Shown here: piece by piece, positions 41,089-49,447 of the stretch | How positions within the stretch are numbered: position 1 is the stretch's first letter | Layout: each line of letters opens with the position of its first letter | Assembly (NCBI RefSeq): GCF_042665545.1 | Contig: NZ_JBHTCM010000010.1 | Span: forward strand, 620,001-684,000 | DNA: 64,000 bases | Source: Rhodocista pekingensis | GTDB lineage: Bacteria > Pseudomonadota > Alphaproteobacteria > Azospirillales > Azospirillaceae | Direction: 5' to 3' | The notes under the pieces: model-generated | Databases searched by the model: none | What the model saw: the letters and a program-made list of their open reading frames with translations, nothing else | What the model was told of the DNA's origin: nothing | Made by a program: the position numbers and the translations under genes

Positions 41089-41666
41089 GCTTCGCGCGCG
41101 ACGCGCTCTACGGTCTTTACGGCGCCTGGCGCCTGGCCCGTTTCGACGCCACGGCCGCGGCCTGGTACGACGCCACGCCGGAAGCGGCGCTGGCCAGCTT
41201 CCGCGCCCTCTGGCTGGTGCTGCCGGGCTTCATGCTGCTGCTGCTGTTCCAGCTCGGCGGCGGTTTCCCGCCGGTGATGCTGGCGGGCCGGCTGGTGCTG
41301 GAATCGATGGGGCTGGTCGTCGGCATCCTGGCCTATCTGCTGGTCGCCTTCCATGTGCTGGAGCTCGCGGGCAAGCAGCAGGAGTTCGGCCGCTACGCCG
41401 CGGCCTACAACTGGTCCTACGTGGTCCAGGTCGCCCTGCTGCTGGGCGTCCATGCGCTGGACCGCAGTGGGCTGCTGGGCGAGCAGGCGGCGGAGCTGCT
41501 GCTGTTCGTCGCCACCGTCTGGGTGCTGACCTACCAGTGGTTCATCGCCCGCGCGACCGCCGGGGTCGGCGGCCTGGGTGCTCTGGGGCTGGTGGCGGTG
41601 GACATCTTCATCAGCATCATGGTCAAGAACGTGACCGACGCCATGGTCGGCCTCCCGGTTGCCTGA
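41085..41666 (+). CDS. Conserved-looking integral membrane protein, function unknown
   Basis: A 193-residue protein with four or five hydrophobic segments, for example ALWLVLPGFMLLLLFQLGGG and MGLVVGILAYLLVAFHVLEL. No catalytic motif seen. Start overlaps the dapE stop (ATGA), indicating cotranslation. It is not recognised as a named family. Confidence 0.8.
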   Translation: MSFARDALYGLYGAWRLARFDATAAAWYDATPEAALASFRALWLVLPGFMLLLLFQLGGGFPPVMLAGRLVLESMGLVVGILAYLLVAFHVLELAGKQQEFGRYAAAYNWSYVVQVALLLGVHALDRSGLLGEQAAELLLFVATVWVLTYQWFIARATAGVGGLGALGLVAVDIFISIMVKNVTDAMVGLPVA

Positions 41667-41677
41667 CCCCGCGGGCC

Positions 41678-42415
41678 TCAGTACCAGGCCTCGGTGAAGT
41701 AGAGCCCGGCCGCCGGCGCGGTCGGACCGGCTGCGGAACGGTTGCGCGCCGCCAGCGCCCGGCTCACATTGTCGGCGGTCCAGCGCCCCTCCCCCACCAG
41801 CTTCAGGGTGCCGACCATGTTGCGCACCTGATGGTGCAGGAAGGAGCGGGCGCGGGCGACGATCCGCACCTCCTCCCCCACCCGCGCGACCGACAGGTCC
41901 GAGAGCGTCTTCACCGGCGACTTCGCCTGACAGAGCGAGGCGCGGAAGCTGCTGAAATCGTGCTGGCCGACAAGGCGCTGCGCCGCCTCGTGCATCGCCG
42001 CCGCGTCCAGCCCGCCCTGGACGTGCCAGACCCGGCCGGCCTCCAGCGCCGCCGGGGCACGGCGGTTGAGGATGCGGTAGAGATAGGCCCGGCCCAGGCA
42101 GGAGAAGCGGGCATGGAAGTCCGGTGCCACCGGCTCGACCCGCAGCACGGCGACCGGATGCGGCCTCAGGTGGAAGTTCAGGGCCGCCTGCACCTTGTCC
42201 GCCGTCGCCTCGCGGGCCAGATCGACGCTGGCCACCATGGCCAGGGCATGCACCCCGGCGTCCGTGCGGCCAGCACAGGAGACGGTGACCGTTTCCTGGG
42301 TGAAACGATAGATCGCCTCTTCCAGCGCCTGCTGGACGGAGGGACCGTTGTCCTGCCGCTGCCAGCCGACGAAGGGCCGGCCGTCATATTCCAGGGTCAG
42401 CTTCCAGCGCTGCAT
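41678..42415 (-). CDS. truA: tRNA pseudouridine(38-40) synthase
   Basis: A 245-residue pseudouridine synthase with catalytic Asp in CAGRTDAGVHALAMVA, plus LEYDGRPFVGWQRQ at the N-terminus and FLHHQVRNMVGTL towards the C-terminus. It modifies the tRNA anticodon arm. Last gene of the def-orf-fmt-truA operon; 20 bases follow fmt. Confidence 0.97.
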   Translation of the reverse strand: MQRWKLTLEYDGRPFVGWQRQDNGPSVQQALEEAIYRFTQETVTVSCAGRTDAGVHALAMVASVDLAREATADKVQAALNFHLRPHPVAVLRVEPVAPDFHARFSCLGRAYLYRILNRRAPAALEAGRVWHVQGGLDAAAMHEAAQRLVGQHDFSSFRASLCQAKSPVKTLSDLSVARVGEEVRIVARARSFLHHQVRNMVGTLKLVGEGRWTADNVSRALAARNRSAAGPTAPAAGLYFTEAWY

Positions 42416-42435
42416 CCGCCCGCCTCCGGGCCGGC

Positions 42436-43365
42436 TCAGGCCACGATCCGGGCGCCCGGCGCGAGCGGGAAGCCGCGCAGGAAGGCGGCACCGTCCACCG
42501 GCGCCTTGCCGGGCCGCTGCACCGTCAGCAGGCGCAGGGCGCCCTCGCCGCAGGCCACCGTCAGCCCGCCGGGCAGCAGCGTTCCGGGCTCGCCCCGGCC
42601 GGGTACCGGCTCCGCCGCCAGGACCTTGAGTCGCTCCCCCGTCGCCGCCTCGAACCAGCAGCCGGGCCAGGGCGTGAAGGCCCGCACCTGGCGGTCGAGC
42701 GTGGCGGCGTCGAGCGCGAAGTCCAGCCGCCCCTCCTCCTTCGCCAGCTTGGCGGCGTAGGTGACGCCCTCCTCCGGCTGCGGCTCCGCCACCAGCCGGC
42801 CGGCGGCGATGCCGTCCAGCGCCGCCACGATCAGCCGCGCCCCCTCTTCGGAGAGCGCGTCGTGCAGGGCCTGAGCCCCCGTGCGGGGGCCGATCGGCAC
42901 CTCTCCCTTCAGCAGCATGGGGCCGGTGTCCAGCCCCGCCTCCATGCGCATGATGGTGACGCCGCTCACCGTGTCGCCGGCCTGGATGGCGCGCTGGATC
43001 GGGGCGGCACCGCGCCAGCGCGGCAGCAGCGAGGCATGGACGTTGATGCAGCCCAGCCGCGGCGCGTCCAGCACCGGCTGCGGCAGGATCAGGCCGTAGG
43101 CGGCGACGACGGCGCCGTCCAGCCCCAGCGCCGCGAACTCCGCCTGCGCCTCGGCCACGCGCAACGACTTCGGATGCCGCACGGGGATGCCCAGCGCCTC
43201 GGCCCGGCGATGCACGGGCGAGGGCTGGAGCTGGTGGCCGCGGCCGGCCGGGCGGGGCGGCTGGGTATAGACGCAGACCACCCGGTGCCCGGCGCCGACC
43301 AGGGCGTCGAGGATGGGGACGGAGAAGTCGGGCGTGCCCATGAAGGCGAGCGTCAGGCCGGCCAT
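42436..43365 (-). CDS. fmt: Methionyl-tRNA formyltransferase
   Basis: A 309-residue enzyme forming fMet-tRNA. Motifs: FMGTPDFSVPILDALVGAGH at the start, the folate-binding catalytic region NVHASLLPRWRGAAPIQRAI, and a C-terminal OB-like domain. Directly downstream of the 67-residue gene and upstream of truA. Paired with def, whose product removes the formyl group. Confidence 0.97.
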   Translation of the reverse strand: MAGLTLAFMGTPDFSVPILDALVGAGHRVVCVYTQPPRPAGRGHQLQPSPVHRRAEALGIPVRHPKSLRVAEAQAEFAALGLDGAVVAAYGLILPQPVLDAPRLGCINVHASLLPRWRGAAPIQRAIQAGDTVSGVTIMRMEAGLDTGPMLLKGEVPIGPRTGAQALHDALSEEGARLIVAALDGIAAGRLVAEPQPEEGVTYAAKLAKEEGRLDFALDAATLDRQVRAFTPWPGCWFEAATGERLKVLAAEPVPGRGEPGTLLPGGLTVACGEGALRLLTVQRPGKAPVDGAAFLRGFPLAPGARIVA

Positions 43366-43399
43366 GGCGGTATCCTGGAAGCGAACGGTCGGGGCGGGA

Positions 43400-43603
43400 T
43401 CAGCCCTGGACTTCGACCACCACCACCGACCGGCGGGCCGCGTTCAGCGTGCGCGCGATCCGGGTGGCCTCGGCCAGGGTGTCGAAGCGCTTGGCCAGAC
43501 CCGCCTTGCGGCTCCAGGTGTAGCCGACCCAGATCGGTGACGCCAGCCAGCCCTCGAATTCGGGGTGCGTCTCGTCGCGGGAATCACGGATCAGGTAGGG
43601 CAA
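43400..43603 (-). CDS. 67-residue protein between def and fmt, function unknown
   Basis: A small protein starting MPYLIRDSRDETHPEFEGWL with a Trp/Gly-rich first half (WLASPIWVGYTWSR) and a basic helix plus strand end (FDTLAEATRIARTL...VVVVEV). It has its own frame between def and fmt, with short gaps (27 and 34 bases), as in an operon. Not recognised as a named family; the pattern of conserved-looking aromatic and charged residues suggests real coding. Confidence 0.65.
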   Translation of the reverse strand: MPYLIRDSRDETHPEFEGWLASPIWVGYTWSRKAGLAKRFDTLAEATRIARTLNAARRSVVVVEVQG

Positions 43604-43630
43604 GGAGGGGGTCCCGTGACGGCCGGCGGG

Positions 43631-44152
43631 TCAGCCCGCGGCCTTGTTGCGCTGCATCTTCTGCAAGCGGCGCAGCAGCATGCTGCGCTTGAGGGCGGAG
43701 AGGTAGTCCACGAACAGCACGCCGTTCAGATGGTCGATCTCGTGCTGCACGCAGGTCGCCGTCAGCCCGTCCGCGTCCAGTTCCCGCACCTCGCCCGCAC
43801 GGTCCACGTAGCGGACGCGCACCTGCCGCGGGCGGGTCACGTCGGCATAGATGTCCGGGATGGACAGGCAGCCCTCCTGCGCCGTCGCCAGCTCGTCGGA
43901 GCGGGCGATGATCTCCGGATTCGCCATCAGGATGGGGTTCGGCGCCTCGGTCTTGCGCTCGGCGATGTCCATGACGATCACCCGCTCCAGCACGCCGACC
44001 TGCGGCGCCGCCAGACCGATCCCGGGCGCCTTGTACATCGTCTCCAGCATGTCGTCCATCAGGCGGGCGACGCGGCCGTCCACGTTGGTGACGGGGGTGG
44101 CCGTCTGGCGCAGCCGCGCATCGGGGACGATCAGGATGTTCAGCAGCGACAT
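43631..44152 (-). CDS. def: Peptide deformylase
   Basis: A 173-residue metalloenzyme removing the formyl group from nascent proteins. Three motifs are intact: GIGLAAPQ, EGCLSIP and HEIDHLNG (metal-binding His). The start MSLLNILIVPDARL follows a gap of about 110 bases after rmuC. It heads the def-orf-fmt-truA operon. Confidence 0.97.
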   Translation of the reverse strand: MSLLNILIVPDARLRQTATPVTNVDGRVARLMDDMLETMYKAPGIGLAAPQVGVLERVIVMDIAERKTEAPNPILMANPEIIARSDELATAQEGCLSIPDIYADVTRPRQVRVRYVDRAGEVRELDADGLTATCVQHEIDHLNGVLFVDYLSALKRSMLLRRLQKMQRNKAAG

Positions 44153-44265
44153 GGACGGCGTATCCGGGGAGAGGTGATCTGGATTTGTGCAATACCCACT
44201 ATGGCCAGCCAGATAGGTCCCTGTGAAGGGCGCGTCAAGCAAGCGTCCGTCCGGCGCCGCCGGGA

Positions 44266-45852
44266 TCAGCCCTGCGCCTCGGGCAGAACCCAGGGAACCG
44301 ACGCCTGCGGCGGGCTGGTATCCCGCGCCTGCGGTGGGCCGGGATCCCGCGCCTGCGGCGGGCCGGGGTCCGGCGCCAGCGGCGGGCGCGGGCTCTGGTC
44401 GAGCGGCAGCAGCTCCACCATCTCCGCATTGTCCGGCGTGGCCTTCAGCTCCTTGAAGCGGCGGGCGGTGACCAGCACCCGGCTCTCCAGCGAGCTGACG
44501 GCCTTGTTGTAGCACTCGACCGCCCCGCCCAGCCCCTTGCCCAGCCGCTGCATGTGCTCGGCCATGACGCCCAGCCGGTCGTACATCTCGCGGCCCAGCA
44601 CGCTGATCTCCCGCGCGTTGTGGGCCAGCTTCTCCTGCCGCCAGCCGTAGGAGACGGCGCGCAGCAGCGCGATCAGGGTGGTCGGCGTGGCCGGGATGAC
44701 GGACTGGTCGATCCCCGCTTCGATCAGGGCCGGGTCCTGCTCCAGCGCGGCGGAGAAGAAGTTCTCGCCCGGCAGGAACAGCACGACGAATTCCGGCGCC
44801 GGCTCGAACTGGCTCCAGTACCGCTTCTCGCCCAGCGCCTTCATGTGGTCGCGGATGTGGCGGGCGTGGCGTGCCATGTGCGCCGCCCGCATCGCGTCGT
44901 CCGTCGTGCCGACGGCATCCAGGAACGCCTCCAGCGGGGCCTTGGCGTCCACCACGATGGTCTTGCCGCCGGGCAGCCGGACCAGCAGGTCCGGGCGCAG
45001 GCGCCCCTGCTCGGCGTCGTGGCTGACCTGTTCGTGGAAGTCGCAATGGTCCAGCATCCCGGCCATCTCCACCACGCGGCGGAGCTGGATCTCGCCCCAG
45101 CGGCCGCGGGTCGCCGGGCTGCGCAGGGCGCGGACCAGGTTGGCCGTCTCGCTGCGGAGCTGGCCCTGCGTCTCGATCAGGCTGGAGACCTGGGTCTTCA
45201 GCTCGGCATAGGCGCCGGCGCGGGCCTGTTCGAGCTGGTGGATGGCGCTGTCGAACTTCTCCAGCTTCTCCCGCACGGGGCCGACCAGTTCCCCGATCGC
45301 CTGCTGGCGCCGTTCCAGATCGCCCCGGGCGCTTTCCTGGACCTTTTCAAGCTGCGCCTGCGCCAGTTCCAGGAAGCGGCGGTTGTTGGCCGACAGGGCC
45401 TCGTGCGACAGCGCCTGAAAGGTCTCGCGGAAGCGCGCCTCGGCCCCGGACAGCAGGGCCCGGTTCTCCTCCAGCCGCTGGCGCAGCGCCTCCTCCGCCA
45501 TGGACAGGCGCTCGACCCGCTGCCGCTCCAGGCCCAGATCGGCGGCCAGATCCTCCAGGCGCCGCTCCAGATCCGGCACGCGGGCGGCGGCCGTTTCCGC
45601 GCTGGCGCGGGCGGCGGCCAGTTCGGCCTGCTGGTCGTGCAGGTCGATGATCAGGCGGTCGCGCTCGATCGCCTCGTCCTTCATCGCCTCAAGCTGGCGC
45701 AGCGCGAAGTCGCGCTCGGCCAGCAGCCCGGCGGCGCGAGATTCCGCGGCCAGGACCGACCGCGCCACCGACAGGCGCACCAGCACATAGACCAGGATCG
45801 CGGCGACGGCAGCGCCGATGCCCAGCGACTGCGGCTCGATCGTGAACGGCAT
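44266..45852 (-). CDS. rmuC: DNA recombination protein RmuC
   Basis: A 528-residue protein with an N-terminal membrane segment (IGAAVAAILVYVLVRLSV), a long coiled coil (residues 30-210) and the conserved C-terminal nuclease-like domain: RGRWGEIQLRRVVEMAGM, RPDLLVRLPGGKTIVVDAK, and FLPGENFFSAAL. It limits genome rearrangements at inverted repeats in the model system. The C-terminus has three repeats of (D)PGPPQAR encoded by a DNA tandem repeat. Possibly monocistronic. Confidence 0.92.
   Translation of the reverse strand: MPFTIEPQSLGIGAAVAAILVYVLVRLSVARSVLAAESRAAGLLAERDFALRQLEAMKDEAIERDRLIIDLHDQQAELAAARASAETAAARVPDLERRLEDLAADLGLERQRVERLSMAEEALRQRLEENRALLSGAEARFRETFQALSHEALSANNRRFLELAQAQLEKVQESARGDLERRQQAIGELVGPVREKLEKFDSAIHQLEQARAGAYAELKTQVSSLIETQGQLRSETANLVRALRSPATRGRWGEIQLRRVVEMAGMLDHCDFHEQVSHDAEQGRLRPDLLVRLPGGKTIVVDAKAPLEAFLDAVGTTDDAMRAAHMARHARHIRDHMKALGEKRYWSQFEPAPEFVVLFLPGENFFSAALEQDPALIEAGIDQSVIPATPTTLIALLRAVSYGWRQEKLAHNAREISVLGREMYDRLGVMAEHMQRLGKGLGGAVECYNKAVSSLESRVLVTARRFKELKATPDNAEMVELLPLDQSPRPPLAPDPGPPQARDPGPPQARDTSPPQASVPWVLPEAQG
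44301..44371. repeat. About three 24-bp tandem repeats in the 3' end of rmuC
   Basis: The unit GCGCCTGCGGCGGGCCGGGA plus TCCC is repeated about three times with few changes, encoding DPGPPQAR-like peptides. In-frame expansion at a C-terminal tail; probably slippage, length may vary between strains. Confidence 0.7.
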
Positions 45853-45920
45853 GGGTCCCCCAGGAAACCGACCGGGGGAGACTAGACGAGTGCGGCCGGC
45901 ATGGGAACGGGAAGTGAACG

Positions 45921-46346
45921 TCAGGCGCCGGCGCCACCCTCCGGCGCGCCCAGCAGGGCCGCCCGCACCACCGCCTCGGCCGCGCTCAGCTCCCCCAGCC
46001 AGCCGCGCAGCTCGTCCAGGGTGGGCTCCTCATAGGCTTCTTCCATCGGGTTCGCGGACGGATATCGGAAGCTGTAGCCGAAGGGCGTCATCCAGGCCCA
46101 GGGGGCCAGGACGTCCCGGAGCGGATGCGCATCCGGCAAGCGGGCGATCAGGTCCGCGATGTCGTGGCTCTTGGGAACGCGGACCGCCGCCGCAGCCAGC
46201 ACCGCCTTCACCAGCTTCTCCACGGCCTGCTGGCAATGGTAGGCGGCCCCGGTCGGCAGCGGCACCGGCCCGTCGATGGCGTTGCGGACCATCGCCAGAT
46301 CGTCGCGCGCATGCCTGAGCCAGCCGGCGACCGTTTCAGTGGCCAT
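45921..46346 (-). CDS. HEPN-domain protein (putative RNase toxin)
   Basis: A 141-residue all-helical HEPN protein with the catalytic R-x4-H motif (R56 in RVPKSHDI, His61), found in HEPN ribonucleases. The residue two after His is Ile rather than the Tyr of the HxY motif that MNT partners AMPylate in some pairs. YHCQQAVEKLVKAVL is characteristic of the family. It overlaps the MNT gene by 11 bases (or 26 if the upstream Met at 46361 is used), and the two form an operon with MNT first. Activity unproven. Confidence 0.82.
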   Translation of the reverse strand: MATETVAGWLRHARDDLAMVRNAIDGPVPLPTGAAYHCQQAVEKLVKAVLAAAAVRVPKSHDIADLIARLPDAHPLRDVLAPWAWMTPFGYSFRYPSANPMEEAYEEPTLDELRGWLGELSAAEAVVRAALLGAPEGGAGA

Positions 46347-46665
46347 AGACGAGGCGGCCATGGGCGAAGGCTTCGTGGCTCAGATTGCCGACCTGCCGTT
46401 TCGCCCGTTCGAAGCCGCGCCGGGTGCAGGGGAACAGCTCGACGCGCGCAGCCACCCCCCTGGTTGCCTCATAGGCCTCCCGGGGGTGGAGCCTGCGGCC
46501 GAAATCATCGGGCAGGACCATGAGCAGGTCGTAGTCGCTGTCGGTGCGGGCACTGCCCCGGGCGCGGCTGCCGAAAAGGTAAATCGCCTCCGGGCGGAAG
46601 GCCGCGACGAGGCGGTCCACGATCTCCAGCAACGTGAGGTCATTCGGCGCGAGGGCATCCGGCAT
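46336..46665 (-). CDS. MNT-type nucleotidyltransferase (putative antitoxin)
   Basis: A 109-residue minimal nucleotidyltransferase with the exact GSx10DxD motif: GS at 32-33, DxD at Asp44 and Asp46 in LFGSRARGSARTDSDYDLL. Members next to HEPN genes usually act as antitoxins, some by AMPylating the HEPN partner. It precedes and overlaps the HEPN gene on the same strand, as is typical. Confidence 0.85.
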   Translation of the reverse strand: MPDALAPNDLTLLEIVDRLVAAFRPEAIYLFGSRARGSARTDSDYDLLMVLPDDFGRRLHPREAYEATRGVAARVELFPCTRRGFERAKRQVGNLSHEAFAHGRLVYGH

Positions 46666-46711
46666 GGCCGCATCCTAGCACGGCGGGGCCGCGGGCCGGG
46701 AGGGGGCGCGG

Positions 46712-47923
46712 CTATTCCGCCGCCGCGCGGGAAGGGTCGCCGCCGCGGCCCGGGGTCCGGTCCTTCACCCAGCGGCTGGTGCAGACGATCTTCGACGTGT
46801 CGCAGCGGTCGGCGTAGCGCCGGGCCACGGCGATCACCTCGTGCATCAGCCCGTCGCTGAGCCGGGTCGGCGTCAGGCCCAGGCCTACCAGCCCCGCATT
46901 CGCCACGTCCAGGTTGTTCTCCGGCGCCTCCTTGCGCGGGTTCTCCTGCTGCGCGACCGGCACGCCGGTCATGCCGGCGACCATCTCCGCCAGATCGCGG
47001 ACCCGGTGGCACTCGGTCATCTGGTTCAGGATGCGCACCCGCTCCCCCCGCGCCGGCGGGCTGAGCGCCGCCAGTTCGATGCAGCGCACGGTGTCGCGGA
47101 TATGGATGAAGGCGCGGGTCTGGCCGCCGGTGCCGTGGACGGTCAGCGGATGGCCGACGGCCGCCTGCATCAGGAAGCGGTTCAGCACGGTGCCGTAGTC
47201 GCCGTCATAGTCGAAGCGGTTGATCAGACGTTCGTCCAGATCCGTTTCCGGGGTCGAGGTGCCCCAGACGATGCCCTGGTGCAGGTCGGTGATGCGCAGC
47301 CCGTCATTCTTCGCGTAATAGTAGAACAGGAGCTGGTCCAGCGTCTTGGTCATGTGATAGATGCTGCCCGGATCGGCGGGATACAGGATCTCCACATCCG
47401 CCGCGGCCCCGCCGGACTTCAGCGTCGCCTCGATGTAGCCCTCCGGGATGCGCAGGCCGCGCGCCTTGCCGTAGCCGTAGACGCCCATGGTGCCCAGATG
47501 CAGCAGATGCGCGTCCGGGCAGGCCTCGACCATGGCGCAGAGCACGTTGTTGGTGGCGTTGATGTTGTTGTCCACCGTGTAGCGCTTGTGCCGGGGCGAC
47601 TTCATGGAATAGGGCGCGGCGCGCTGCTCGGCGAAATGGACGATGGCGTCGGGCCGCTCCTGGGCGAAGGCGGCCTCCAGCGCGTCGTAGTCGCGCGCCA
47701 CGTCCAGCGCGCGGAACCCGATGCGGTGGCCGCTGCGTTCCGTCCAGGCCGCCAGCCGCTCGTCCAGCGGCCGGATCGGGGTCAGGCTCTCGGCGCCCAG
47801 CTCCGCATCGGTGTCGCGGCGGGCGAAACTGTCGATGATGGTGACCTGGTGGCCGCGGGCGGAAAGGTGAAGCGACGTGGGCCAGCCGCAGAAACCATCC
47901 CCGCCGAGGATCAGGACCTTCAT
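46712..47923 (-). CDS. sqdB: UDP-sulfoquinovose synthase
   Basis: A 403-residue SDR enzyme building UDP-sulfoquinovose for the sulfolipid SQDG. The N-terminal MKVLILGGDGFCGWPTSLHL is the hallmark of SqdB, the catalytic YxxxK is in SIYHMTKTLD, and RRDTDAELGAESLTPI fits UDP-glucose/sulfite binding. SqdB marks sulfolipid synthesis in phototrophs and rhizobia. It diverges from a GT4 gene 222 bases away. Confidence 0.95.
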   Translation of the reverse strand: MKVLILGGDGFCGWPTSLHLSARGHQVTIIDSFARRDTDAELGAESLTPIRPLDERLAAWTERSGHRIGFRALDVARDYDALEAAFAQERPDAIVHFAEQRAAPYSMKSPRHKRYTVDNNINATNNVLCAMVEACPDAHLLHLGTMGVYGYGKARGLRIPEGYIEATLKSGGAAADVEILYPADPGSIYHMTKTLDQLLFYYYAKNDGLRITDLHQGIVWGTSTPETDLDERLINRFDYDGDYGTVLNRFLMQAAVGHPLTVHGTGGQTRAFIHIRDTVRCIELAALSPPARGERVRILNQMTECHRVRDLAEMVAGMTGVPVAQQENPRKEAPENNLDVANAGLVGLGLTPTRLSDGLMHEVIAVARRYADRCDTSKIVCTSRWVKDRTPGRGGDPSRAAAE

Positions 47924-48145
47924 GCCGCGTTTCCTTCCCTTTGTCCTTGTCTGGAGGGATCATGATCCGGAAAAGACGATCCGGACCGCCGGAGTGCTGT
48001 CGGTGGTCTTGCACCGTTCCGCCGATCTCTGTTCCCCGGGACGGGCGAACTAGACAGGAATTGCCCACCCCTCGCAATACCACCATCCGCCTGTCACGGA
48101 ACCTTCACCGCCCCACTCCGGCTTAACCGAAAGGCCGCCGTCCGC
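47924..48145. promoter_or_regulatory. Divergent promoter region of sqdB and the GT4 gene
   Basis: 222 bases between two divergent starts with no coding frame. It must hold both promoters; the segment near 47958-47990 (GATCATGATC palindrome and AT-richer sequence) is a candidate operator. No consensus was certain. Confidence 0.4.
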
Positions 48146-49183
48146 ATGCGCATCCTGCTCGCCACCGACGCCTGGGTCCCGCAGATCAACGGGGTCGTCC
48201 GTGCGCTCTCCACCACGGTCCGGGAGCTGGAGGCCCTGGGCCACCGGGTCGAGGTGATCGGCCCCGACCGCTTCCGCACCGTGCCCGCCCCCAGCTATCC
48301 GGAGGTCCGGCTGGCCGTGGCGCCGGGCCGCGCCCTCGCCCGCATGGTGGAGGACTTCGCCCCCGAGGCCGTCCACATCCCGGTGGAGGGGCCGATCGGG
48401 CTGGCCGCGCGGCGGCTGTGCCTGAAGCGCGGCTGGCCCTTCACGACCAGCTTCCACACCCGCTTCGGCGACTATTTCGCCCGCAAGTTCCGCATCTCCG
48501 CCGACATCCCCTTCGCCCTGCAACGCTGGTTCCATAACGCCGGCAGCGGCTTCATGGTCCAGACCGACACGCTGGAGCGCGAACTGCGCGGCCGGGGCTT
48601 CCGCAACATCCGGCGCTGGGGCCGGGCGGTGGACACGGGCCTGTTCCGGCCCTTCGACGGCGATCCCGGCTTCGACCGCGACTTCCTGGGCCTGCCGCGG
48701 CCGGTCTTCCTGAATGTCGGCCGTGTCTCCGCCGAGAAGAACCTGGAGGATTTCCTGCGGCTGGAGCTGCCCGGCAGCAAGGTGGTGGTGGGCGACGGAC
48801 CGCAACTGGCGGACTACCGGGCGCGCTATCCGGGGGTGCATTTCCTGGGCTACCGCACGGGCGACGATCTGGCGCGGCACTTCGCCGCGGCGGACGTCTT
48901 CGTCTTCCCGTCCCGTTTCGAGACCTTCGGGCTGGTGGCGCTGGAGAGCCTGGCCTGCGGCACGCCCGTCGCGGCCTATCCGGTGCCGGGGCCGCTGGAC
49001 GTGATCGGCGACCGCCCGGTGGGGGCGCTGGACGAGGACCTGCGCGCCGCCGCCCTGCGCTGCCTGGAGATCGACCGCACGGCCTGCCGCGCCTTCGCGG
49101 AGGGCTTCTCCTGGCGCCGCTGCACGGAGGAGTTCCTCGCCAACCTCGCCCCCATCGCCCCCGCCCGCGCGCTGGCGGCGTAG
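48146..49183 (+). CDS. GT4 glycosyltransferase (possible sulfolipid or glycolipid synthase)
   Basis: A 345-residue retaining glycosyltransferase. MRILLATDAWVPQINGVVRA is the GT4 N-terminus of the MgtA/SqdX-like group; the E-x7-E motif is in SRFETFGLVALESLACGTPV. Its position opposite sqdB suggests use of UDP-sulfoquinovose to make sulfolipid, as SqdX does, but alpha-mannosyltransferase or glycolipid functions are equally possible. Its stop lies only 12 bases from the truncated IS end. Confidence 0.85.
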   Translation: MRILLATDAWVPQINGVVRALSTTVRELEALGHRVEVIGPDRFRTVPAPSYPEVRLAVAPGRALARMVEDFAPEAVHIPVEGPIGLAARRLCLKRGWPFTTSFHTRFGDYFARKFRISADIPFALQRWFHNAGSGFMVQTDTLERELRGRGFRNIRRWGRAVDTGLFRPFDGDPGFDRDFLGLPRPVFLNVGRVSAEKNLEDFLRLELPGSKVVVGDGPQLADYRARYPGVHFLGYRTGDDLARHFAAADVFVFPSRFETFGLVALESLACGTPVAAYPVPGPLDVIGDRPVGALDEDLRAAALRCLEIDRTACRAFAEGFSWRRCTEEFLANLAPIAPARALAA

Positions 49184-49195
49184 CGGGCGGCGGAG

Positions 49196-49353
49196 CGGGT
49201 CCTGTAGCGGATCGCGTTCAGGATTTCGCGCAGGTCCGCATCCCGCTTCCGACCGGTCTTGCCCGGTGGCGGCACAAGCGGCGCGATCCGTGACCATTCC
49301 TCATCGGTCAGGTCCGTCGGGTAACGCTTCGTCTTCCTCTCGATCTCGGCCAT
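49196..49353 (-). pseudogene. Transposase N-terminal remnant
   Basis: Encodes MAEIERKTKRYPTDLTDEEW then RIAPLVPPPGKTGRKRD and DLREILNAIRYRTRS, the first ~53 codons of an IS5-family transposase, after which the frame runs into unrelated sequence. Non-functional. Confidence 0.85.
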
Positions 49354-49436
49354 CCGGCCACGGTTCGCTCGGGCCCACATCCCGAGCTTTAATCATGCAG
49401 CCAGCCCGGCTTCGGGCCTTTCCAAATGGGCTCTGG
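49196..49436 (-). mobile_element. Truncated IS5-family element (5' end only)
   Basis: About 240 bases closely matching the 5' end of the IS at 50.35-51.23 kb and in the same direction. The matching begins at CGGGTCCTGTAGCGG (49196) and runs to the element terminus AAATGGGCTCTGG. It lost everything beyond about codon 53 of the transposase, next to the stop of the GT4 gene. Confidence 0.85.
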
Positions 49437-49447
49437 GCCATCTCAAT

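Noticed and set aside
44301..44371. A CRISPR-like array
   Set aside because: The repeats are directly adjacent with no unique spacers and encode the RmuC tail. No CRISPR array was seen anywhere.
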